DNA of 64,000 bases from Kingdonia uniflora (taxonomy: Eukaryota; Streptophyta; Magnoliopsida; Ranunculales; Circaeasteraceae): positions 434,001 to 498,000 of the forward strand of contig JACGCM010002894.1 in the NCBI GenBank assembly GCA_014058105.1. Direction: 5' to 3'. The notes beneath the pieces are model-generated. The model had not been told where the DNA came from. It did not search any database and was given only the letters and a program-made list of their open reading frames with translations. The translations under genes and the position numbers were made by a program. Below are positions 56,388 through 64,000 of the stretch, one piece after another; the stretch's first letter is position 1, and every line of letters begins with the position of its first letter.

Positions 56388-58125
56388 ACTGGATTACGTA
56401 AATTTTTCTGGCGAGTCTAATTAGACTGACTTACAAGCGAATAATTTCAAAGAATGTGAGTCTGGGAGTCTTGCTGATGTTTAGTGTTTCGGTTTTGGAT
56501 TCAAATTTGACGGGAAACGGTATTGTATTCACCAGTTGGATCATCTTTTTTACGGATATTGGTCACTAGGGACAGAAACAGCTATGTTTCTTCGAGTATC
56601 AAACTCTGAGACCGATAATGTGACCTTTACGGGTATGACTTCAATGCTAGACACGCTTTGCCCTATAATTATAAGTCTCCCATTGCCTCCTAAAGAATAA
56701 AAAACAACGACTCGGAACCTTGCGATTATTTGTTCATTGTTTGTTATCGAGCTAATAAGCAGTGTTCTCGCATTCTGGGCATTCTTAAAGAAGTACATCA
56801 AGTATAGGGACATGGCGAGAACTTTAGGCTTTGAGCTTCTCCCGGCAGGTGGTCCGTAATGGTTTAGTTACGTCGAGTTAAATGCTGCAACCAATGATTT
56901 CTCTAACATTGTGGGGCACGGTGGGGTTAGCATTGTCTATAAAGAGGTACTCCCCGATCATCGGGTTGTAGCCGTGAAACGGCTTAAAGTTGTTGGTGGA
57001 GGCAAAATGGAGTTTTGGGCGGAGGTTACGATTATTTCCCATATGCATCACCTTAATTTAGTGCGTATGTGCGAACTTTGTGCTAAGAAGTCACAAAGGA
57101 TGCTTGTGTATGTCGCGCATCCGTGGGGCACGTGGATACTTAGCACCGGAATGGGTGAAAATGGTACCGATCACAGTTAAAGCGGACGTGTACAGCTTTG
57201 GGATGGTATTATTGGATACCGTAAGCGGAATACATAACTTCGAGTTTAGGAGATCATTCCTAGACAGCGAGGACTGGTATTTTCCCAAATGGGCATTCGA
57301 AAAGGTGTACAAAGAGAAGAATGTCGAATATATATTGGATCGTCGTATATTGGACTTTTACGATAGCAGGGCGCACTTTGAAATGGTGGATCGGATGGTG
57401 AAAACAGCAATGTGGTGTCTTTAAGATCGAGCTGAGAAGAGGCCGTCCATGGGAAAGGTCAATAAGATGCTCGAAGGGACTGTAGATATGGATGTGCCTG
57501 GAATGCCTACTGAGGGACCTATCCCATGATCTCACCTAAAGTTGAGCTGTCGTATCGCCAGTTTGAATTACCTCCATCTCAGAGTCATGCATTTTTAATA
57601 ATAACTTTCTCAGTCAACATTCCAAACCACCCCGCAAATTGTTTAAGAACATGGGTCAAGCTTAAACCGAAAAACCTTATCCAGTCAAAGACACTTGTCT
57701 CTAACAAATTTTCCAGTTCCTCAGTCAACCCTCGCTATCCACATTATTCAGAAAATGTGATCCAGCACGATGAAGAACTATGGAGAAAAATTACACAAGA
57801 GATCATCAAGAAACTACTTATTTTTTATTCTCAACAACAGTTAAACTTCTTAGTTACAAGATTCAAGCTTTTTTATATCTAAAGATCACTTGTAATAAGA
57901 TATTCGCCTTAAGAAATAAATATACTATTATAAAAATCTTCCACTCGAGGTCGTGGTTTTTACCTATTCAAAAGTTTTCTACGCAAAAATCACCTGTGTC
58001 ATTTCATACTTTCCATTAAAAAATTATTACAAGTTCATTGGTGTGATAGCGAATTCCAGGGTATTTCAAGCTTACGAAATTTGGCCATTACACCTACGAT
58101 ATTATATTTAGGAGATAACGATGCT
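56388..58125 (+). pseudogene. G-type lectin S-receptor-like kinase (At5g24080/At1g34300 type), captured and split by an LTR
   Basis: Broken frames on the plus strand give, in order, a PAN-like ectodomain end (LDYVNFSGESN, YWSLGTETAMFLRVSNSETD), a transmembrane segment (LAIICSLFVIELISSVLAFW) with the juxtamembrane KKYIKYRDMARTLGFELLPA, the kinase N-lobe (ELNAATNDFSNIVGHGG; VAVKRLK with the VAVK Lys) and the C-lobe (GYLAPEWVKMVPITVKADVY, SFGMVLL, EKRPSMGKVNKMLEGT). The segment with HRD and DFG is deleted at about 57110, so it cannot phosphorylate. Stops occur at 56860 (GGP*WF) and 57422 (CL*DRA). At 57511 a solo LTR interrupts it, and the tail resumes after it as (MPT)ILYLGDNDA*, ending near 58125. 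The Helitron termini around it imply capture. Confidence 0.87.
57511..58092 (+). mobile_element. Solo LTR (family A), TSD cctac
   Basis: Starts tgagggacctatccc and ends ggccattaca. A perfect 5-bp duplication cctac lies at 57506-57510 and 58093-58097. It is 582 bp, homologous along its length to the LTRs at 16165 and 50252 (the latter inverted). Insertion into the kinase tail is proved by the receptor frame resuming on the far side. Confidence 0.93.
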
Positions 58126-59037
58126 TAAGTTAAGTTCGCTCGGTAGGGATTAATAATTGAGCATTTGTAATGGCATTGTAGTGTAGCTTATAAATTTTTA
58201 ACTACAATTAAAAATGAAAAATAAATAGTCCGCATCGATTGGCATTTGGCAAAACAATGTTGTGTAGTATCGTGGACGTGGGGATTCAGCGTTTGTATTT
58301 GGTTACCACTACTATCAAGGGCTTCTATTTGTAGTCTGTATTTGATTTCAGTCTTGATTATTGTGGTTTTAATTTGTATATGATTTTAAGGATTTATGCC
58401 TCCAAAGGGTTGAAGTAATTTGGATTTGATACAAGGATAAACAAGCCTGCATAAGAGATCTATGTCTCCACAATTAATAGAGTTTTCAGTTGGGTTCATA
58501 CTTTGTCATTTATGTTGAGTACGAGTTCAAAGAATTATTACAGATTCTCCTATGTGAGGAAAAACTAAATGTATTTGGATGTAGAAAACAAAAGGTTTGT
58601 TGTTACTGTTGAACATATGTGAGAACCGTGGAAAGCTAAGGCCAAAACTACCACAGAAAGCTGGGAAGAGAACTTGATTACCTTCCTCTCTAACCAAATA
58701 CCTTTATCTTATAACATTTTTGCTTCTAGAGGGACATCAAAGATGAGTTTAGCTTTGAACCCCAAATGGACATTTTAAAGTTTAGGGTTTGGGTTTAGGT
58801 TTAGGTACTTGGGGTTGCTTGTATGTATTGGGCTTCAAGAGCTTCATTTATCCATTACTTGGTTAGTAGAGTAGACAAGTTTTGGGAGAGTGAAGTATTT
58901 TTTTAAAGTAGAAATATTTGTATGGATATTAGTGTTCTTTATAGTATTTGTTTGTATGGATATAATATATGTGAAATATTTATGCGGCGCGTTAACGAAA
59001 TTTTTTTGTAGCGGTGAAGGCGCGTCGACATATTTAT
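58126..59037. other. Right part of the Helitron
   Basis: Flank of the captured kinase and Helitron 3' region. There is a ttagggtttgggtttaggtttagg run (58782-58805) of telomere-like character. No further gene is seen. Confidence 0.5.
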
Positions 59038-59114
59038 CGTGGCGAGCCACGGGTAGTACTAGTAGGATAAATTTTGGATAGGTTAAGGACTATTTGTAAA
59101 TATTGTATGTAGGA

Positions 59115-61080
59115 ACTTAAGGATATGTACCTCAAAATTGAGGAGTTAGAGAATGAGCTTGCTAGGGAGAAAGACGCCTCAGCGTCCCTGTTGACTTTGC
59201 AAGCGGAGCTACAGGTTAGAGAAGAGCAAGAAATATTTGACTTGTATGTTATAGTACTTTAGAACTATAAAGTAAAAATTATAGTATATAGGTAGACCAA
59301 AAATGGGTTAGTAGTTTTAGGGGCGATGTTAATCGAGCATGTCCAAATAATACCAAAGTGTTTAGAAAATTTAGAACATAGAAAATATGTACCTCAAAAT
59401 TGAATGTAGATGTTATTGCCAACGAACTGAGACCATACTTCAACCTTAAGTTTAGAAGCAGTCGCACAATAGTAGAATGTCAGAAAATAAAAATCTGATA
59501 GAATTTTAAATGTCACCGGTATTTTGATTTGATTGTACTTGTGTAATGTTATTGATTCGAGCTTGATATATATTGTATCTGTGTTATATGTCGAATTGGA
59601 AACTATTTGCTCAAGTAAACAACAAACGCTCTAATATAATCAGGAGTTTACAGAGGAGTTTGATAGGATTAGAGAGGCGACTGAAGATAGGGAGGATCAA
59701 TATAACAAAGTACATTTCCAGTATGTCGAGGCAACAAAAACTGTTGATGACCTGACTTACAAGGTCGAGAGGAAAGATGATGAAATGGAAAGAGTGCAAT
59801 AAGAGCTCGCGGAGGTGAAGGACCAGACAGCGAAATTCAAAAGCCATAATGATGCATTAATGGTGAAAAGTAAGGAGGCGGACATGGCTCTCGTTACCAT
59901 ATCCAGTCGTTAGAAGAGACAAAAAAAAGTTACAGGGTTTTGTGGCCAGTCTGAAGGGCCAAATGATTAGAAAAACAAAAGAGCAAGAACAGACTCGAGC
60001 TGATCTGGTGAGTTCCAAAAGGAAACTGGAGCGATTGAAGAGCGAAATGATTGGGAAAGATAACGAGTTTGAGAGAGCTCGAGCTGACCTAGCCAAGTCT
60101 GAAAGTACCGTTGAGCGGTTGGGTGAGGCTTTACCTGCTAAAGATATGGATTTCCGTATGGTTCAACAATGTTGTGACGAACTGAGAGGGTGGCCAAGTT
60201 GAAGGCCAAAGCTGGAGAGCAGTCGAAGAGGAAGAAAGGCGATGTCGGGATCTCCATAGTAAAAGGGGATATTGCCGATCCGTCAACTCGAATTAAAGAG
60301 CTGGAGGGGGATATAGCTCGCATTCAAGCTCACGTACAAAGTGGAAATGAACGTTTGAGGGAGAGTCAAAATAAGTTAGATATTGCGCTCCGCAGAGAGC
60401 GAGAGTTAGAAGGGGTGATCAGGGGTAAGGATCACTTGTTGAAGAAGAACGATGATTTATTGAATAAAGCTCCTATTGGGGGAAGTGATGGGAATGTTCA
60501 GGAGTTAAAGGAGCTTCGTGCTCAGTTGGCAGAGTTAAGGACGACGAGTGAGGTCGAGTCAGATAAAGCAAAGGAGAAGATGGCAAAGCATAATGAGATT
60601 ATATCACGCGCAGATAAACACATGGAGTGGCAAAACAAATAATACAAAGACTTGAAAGATCGTCACCAGAGATTACAAAGGCATTTTTCCAAGGTAGTTA
60701 TGCCCGATCGAAATTCTTCTATCTAAGAAATATTTTGCTAACAGGAGCTAATGTCTATTCTTGCCTATTTTGTGAAGGAAGTGAGATGGCTTGAGTTTAA
60801 GAGGGATACCTTGTACGACTGTCTATCGTCCCGAGGATGTATTTGTAAAGCCGATATAAATCTAGGAAATTGTATCAATGCCATGGAAATTGAGTTTGGT
60901 TCTTGACCTGCTGAATTAGTAGAGCAAGGCAGGATTATTGTAGTTGCTCGAGCTCTAGATTTTATTGCTTAATGTCCTTTTGTTGTAGGGGAAGGTGTAG
61001 CTGACCTCCCATTAGCCGAGAAGAACCTTTAGAAGTGGCTTGCAGAAGTAACCTGTAGAAGTAACTTATAGTTGTAGATA
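59115..61080 (+). pseudogene. Antisense ORF 2 of the retroelement, long coiled-coil protein
   Basis: Opposite in strand to pol. The first piece reads ELKDMYLKIEELENELAREK (59115-59215), with a splice-like donor after CAG. Then from 59642 comes EFTEEFDRIREATEDREDQY with heptad-rich Glu/Lys/Arg sequence through 60640 (for example GDIADPSTRIKELEGDIARI). The C-terminal part (60640-60960) has SILAYFVKEVRWLEFKRDTL, CLSSRGCICKADINLGNCIN and ELVEQGRIIVVARAL, a Cys-containing segment I associate from memory with extra ORFs of plant Gypsy elements. Stops near 59801, 59911, 60201, 60641, 60726 and 60904 disable it. It is probably the partner or C-terminal portion of the extra protein; the role is unknown. 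Confidence 0.6.
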
Positions 61081-61139
61081 TATTGAGAGATGAAAACGAG
61101 TTTTACTTTTGCTTTATCTTATGTCTGTTAGAGATCTTT

Positions 61140-61458
61140 GATTGAAAACTAGTATTACCTTCATTTTAATCGCAGATATATGTATAGATGGGCGATTGAA
61201 AGCTAGTATTATATTGGCTTTAATCTGTTTAGATGAGTGATTGAAAGTTAGTATTACCTTTGCTTTAATCTATTTAGATGGCTGATTAAAAACTAGTATT
61301 ACCTTTACTTTAATCTGTTTAGATGGGTAATTGAAAGCTAGTATTACCTTTGATTTAATCTGCTTAGATGGGTGTTTAAAGGCTGGTATTTCCTTTGCTT
61401 TAATCTGCTTAGATGGGTGATTAAAAGCTAGTATTACCTTTGCTTTAATTTGTAAGAT
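61140..61458. repeat. 45-bp tandem repeat array, ~6-7 copies, in the retroelement
   Basis: The landmark tagatg recurs at 61231, 61275, 61320, 61365 and 61410, so the period is 44-45 bp. Each unit contains ctagtattacctttgcttta. It lies between integrase and the antisense genes. Such arrays in the 3' region are known in Tat elements and can seed satellite DNA. Confidence 0.93.
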
Positions 61459-61639
61459 TTAGTAGATTCTACATAAGTAGAGAGTAATGTGGGAAAAAAC
61501 TTAAAAAATTTCATTGAGTAGAATAGAATTTACACTGTATGGAGATTGGAATCTCACTTTTACAATGGAAAGAACGAGAATATTGAAATGAAGAAATTAG
61601 AGACTTAACGATAGTATCGCTTCAGTCACCTAGTATTTC

Positions 61640-62931
61640 ATAGATTTGATATTTAAACTCCTTGTTCCGTCATGAGATAGTATGATCCCAAACCAGTTCA
61701 GCCAATGATGAGAAATGGATCTTCCTAATTTTCTGCCAGCTTCCCTGCATGTGCATCTTTTCTATGTTGTGGGATCCCTCTGAGGACGAGATTATTGATT
61801 TGGAATTCATGGCTTTAGACTCTTCTGTTATTCGAGCTGACCAGCATATGGTGATATCGACATAGGTTAGTGATAGCGCGTTCCCTAGTTTCATTAATCC
61901 AATTCATATTATAGGCAAATTCAAACTTATTTTCTTCGTCTGTAAGCTCGTGATGTTTGACGGGATGGTGGTATTTTGTTAGAATGACGACTTTTGTACC
62001 ATAAGCGAAGTGGAAGGGGGTACAACTAGTTGATTGACGTGGAGTAGTACGGTATGCCCATAAGACGTGAGGAAGCTCCCATATCCAATTTTCTTTTTTC
62101 TGTGATTAAAGCCTTTTCTTGAGTCCATCTACTATGGTTTTGTTGGTGATTTTGGCTTGGCCATTGCCTTGAGGGTAGTATGGATTGGATGGGGAATGGA
62201 TGATGTTGTGTTTGTTATGGAAGGTTATGACTTTCTCTCCAATAAACTATGGCCCTTATCGATCCGAATCAGGTGGGGGCATCCAAACCGGGTGATAATG
62301 TATTCCCAGATAAAAGAGATGACCTATTCTTCTCTAGTTTGACAGAGTGGAACTGCTTCCACCTATTTCGTAAAATAATTTGTTTTTATGAGTAGGAATC
62401 GTCGGTTACCTGGAGTATTAAGAAATTCTCTGACGAGATCGAGTGTTCACCGCTTAAAAGCCAGAACACCTTGATTGTATATAGTTCGAGTGTAGGGGTG
62501 CAAATCATATGTCCATGTCGTTGACAAGTATCATATTTGCGTGAGTACTCTTCAGCTTGCTTGCGCATTCCTGGCTAGAATACCCCTTATATAATTACTC
62601 TATTAGCGAATGATAGACCAACGGCATGGGAGCCACAAGTTCCTTTATATAAATCCTTGAGCATTTTATCTGCTTTCTTCTTTGAGAGGCACTTAAGATA
62701 AGGCCCTGTGACTGAGTGGTGATATAGACGACCGTTCTGAACTGTGTAACGCTTTGAGTTCTCGATTAACTGTCGGTACTCTTTTGAATCTGTTGGAAAG
62801 GGCCCTTTACATTTATTGTCCGGGCTGAGATAGGTAATGAATAGCTTTTGCCAATCATCATCCACCTCCTCATCGCCCCTAGTACTGATCATGCATACAG
62901 AATGAAGATCAATGTTAGGGGTTGATATCAT
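61640..62931 (-). pseudogene. Retroelement integrase
   Basis: Minus-strand frames in order are the H2C2 zinc-binding region (DLYKGTCGSHAVGLSFANRV, then PGMRKQAEEYSRKYDTCQRH; H-H-C-C ligands visible with a stop between), the catalytic-core remnants around 62400-62150 (NPYYPQGNGQAKITNKTIVD), and the C-terminal ELPHVLWAYRTTPRQSTSCT with PFHFAYGTK. The core is spread over several frames with stops at about 62587, 62386 and 62100. In the live element this enzyme inserts the cDNA. Clearly inactive here. Confidence 0.85.
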
Positions 62932-62934
62932 TTT

Positions 62935-63480
62935 GATATGTAGATATCTAGCTTATGTACCCAAAACCCTAGCTAAATAAGGCAGGGAATCGGTGTGTCT
63001 ATTTTTACCTCGAGGGAGATAGTCTAAAGTTGCTTTCACAAATCTGTTCATCCTATCAGTGACGAGGACTGCATATTCTATCATCTTGCCATTCTTCTTG
63101 TACTATTCTGAGTAATGGTGGACGATGAGTAGAGAGTATGTATAGACTGAGAGCTCTGGAACGCCAAGCTTAAGTGTGAGGTCGAGTCCATGAATTAGAG
63201 CTTCATATTCTATGACATTGTTGAGGCTTCAAAATCTAAGCGGATTGATTTCTCAACTATGTCGTTGGAAGGGGTAATCAAGACGATTCCAATTCTTAAC
63301 CCTGTGGGTCCTGCCTGCTGAACCATCCTTGTAATCCATTCAGCTCATTCGTCAAATACTTAAGTGGGTGGATCTTTTATAATTTTTACTGTAAGGTCAA
63401 AATTGTGCTCCTCCCAATTGGGATCTTCCACTGGAAAATCTATGAGAAAATTGACAACAGCCTGATCCGTTTCTGAATGA
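62935..63480 (-). pseudogene. Second (archaeal-type) RNase H domain
   Basis: Between RT-RNase H and integrase the minus strand reads DQAVVNFLIDFPVEDPNWEE, GIVLITPSNDIVEKSIRLDF, then EYEALIHGLDLTLKLGVPEL and ..RFVKATLDYLPRGKN... These are the aRNH blocks ('EYEALI.GL.LA..L' and 'H.PR..N'). A second RNase H at this place is restricted to the Tat lineage of plant Ty3/Gypsy, as known from the literature. Frame changes show decay. Confidence 0.78.
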
Positions 63481-63626
63481 CGTTATTCAATCTTTATATC
63501 ATGTTCTCCCAAACTAAATGACCATTGCTGCACTCTTCGTAATTTTTCTTTTTTGGAAAAAACTTCCCAGAGTGGGTAGTTCGTCATGACTTTGACCGAA
63601 TGAGTTTGGAAGTAGTGTTTAAGCTT

Positions 63627-64000
63627 TTATGAGGTATAAACATGAGTTAGAAAGAGTCTCTTGATTTTAGAATACCTCGTTTCTGCTTGAGTGAGGGTTT
63701 TGCTGATGAAATAGACTAGCTTTTCGATCTTCCCCTCAAGTCGAATGAGAATTGAGCTGATTAAAGTGTTTGTAACTGCCAAGTAGATGATTAATTCCTT
63801 ATTATCTACCGAGGTTTTCATGATGGGAGATTTCCCCATATAAGTTTTGAGTTCCTAAAAAACTGCCTCGCATTCTAATGTCCATTGGATCTCTTCATTG
63901 GGCTAAACTTTTTCTTGTTTGGTGCAACCTCAGAGCAGTAAGAATAGCCAACAACAACAATTTGAAGATTTAAAAATGAATCGGTTGATAGTAGCGATCT
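63627..64000 (-). pseudogene. Reverse transcriptase-linked RNase H, C-terminal part
   Basis: Minus-strand frame 63839-63627 reads IIYLAVTNTLISSILIRLEG then KLVYFISKTLTQAETRYSKI, the Ty3/Gypsy RNase H pattern (LYLAVS..AVL.RE..., PVYYVSK.L..AETRY..IEK). The preceding RT lies at or beyond the window edge. Downstream, LKHYFQTHSVKVMTNYPLWE-like sequence (63620-63540) continues the domain in another frame. Confidence 0.8.

Larger units (their letters stand above)
55657..59062 (+). mobile_element. Helitron carrying a receptor-kinase pseudogene, 3406 bp
   Basis: The 5' end is A|TCTATATTACATTACAC (55656|55657). The 3' end has the hairpin CGTGGC-GA-GCCACG (59038-59051) and then CTAG|T (59059-59062|59063). 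These are the canonical Helitron features (TC start, hairpin about 10 bp before CTRR, insertion between A and T). The 3' end matches the terminus at 49662. Removal would rejoin retroelement sequence between its two antisense coding regions. No Rep/helicase is encoded, so it is non-autonomous. The 5' boundary is less certain than the 3'. Confidence 0.72.
50252..64000 (-). mobile_element. Ty3/Gypsy LTR retrotransposon, Tat-like lineage, 3' part
   Basis: In element orientation (right to left) the window shows RNase H (63839-63627), archaeal-type RNase H (about 63480-62935), integrase (62931-61640), a 45-bp tandem-repeat block (61455-61140), two antisense coding regions, a polypurine tract and the 3' LTR (50851-50252). 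Dual RNase H, antisense extra ORFs and 3' tandem repeats together are the known marks of the Tat lineage (Ogre, Retand, Grande and others). The RT core, gag and 5' LTR lie beyond the window edge. A Helitron (55657-59062) is inserted. Multiple stops in pol show it is non-autonomous now. Confidence 0.82.

Noticed and set aside
50252..58092. A complete retrotransposon bounded by the LTRs at 50252 and 57511
   Set aside because: The two LTRs are in opposite orientation, and the right one has its own perfect 5-bp target duplication inside a kinase frame. They are separate insertions.
58782..58805. Interstitial telomere repeat
   Set aside because: The ttagggtttgggtttaggtttagg run is short and imperfect (TTTAGGG variants only 2-3 times); too weak to call.
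61640..64000. An endogenous pararetrovirus, suggested by RT-RNase H sequence
   Set aside because: An integrase, a second RNase H, an LTR and a polypurine tract are present, and no movement or coat protein is seen. This is a Ty3/Gypsy retrotransposon.

Overview
The window is nuclear DNA of a flowering plant, most likely a eudicot. Its intact genes have GT-AG introns and encode plant-specific or plant-typical families, the background is AT-rich, and most of the rest is layered plant transposons. I cannot name the species.

Layout. 0.2-21 kb is gene-bearing and carries four minus-strand genes whose exons I could join into complete open frames. They are a Golgi Qb-SNARE of the GOS12 type (239 aa), a plasmodesmata-located/cysteine-rich repeat secretory protein with a decayed copy of its first exon upstream, a single-domain tRNA-His guanylyltransferase THG1 (258 aa), and an Abitram (FAM206) homologue (179 aa). 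Between them lie a 5'-truncated LINE with a 13-bp target duplication (11.76-14.46 kb), a second LINE 3' end, and a solo Gypsy-type LTR that itself holds another solo LTR.

21.4-29 kb is a decayed Mutator-like transposase gene interrupted by a complete hAT element (24836-28724, perfect 8-bp target duplication). 30-32 kb is a PPR gene remnant split by foreign, organelle-like DNA. 32.2-37.2 kb is an L1-type LINE with a MITE inside ORF1 and no reverse transcriptase visible. 38-50 kb holds gene fragments: EMC2 exon 1, a PPR piece, a decayed CC-NBS-LRR, the C-terminal 281 codons of a plastid-type FAD oxidoreductase (At4g30720 family), and one enolase exon. It also has two Helitron-like 3' ends and several repeats.

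50.25-64 kb is one minus-strand Ty3/Gypsy retrotransposon that runs off the right edge. In element order it shows RNase H, a second (archaeal-type) RNase H, integrase, a 45-bp tandem-repeat block, two decayed coding regions in ANTISENSE orientation, a polypurine tract and a 600-bp 3' LTR. This matches the Tat lineage. A Helitron (55657-59062) sits between the two antisense genes. It carries a captured lectin-type receptor kinase pseudogene, and that kinase is split by a solo LTR of the same retrotransposon family. Insertion order is therefore retroelement, then Helitron, then LTR.

The working genes are ordinary housekeeping or cell-biology genes with no operon-like link to each other. The remainder records repeated transposition, gene-fragment capture and decay. 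The most novel-looking material is the antisense ORF pair of the retroelement and the three-level nest inside it.
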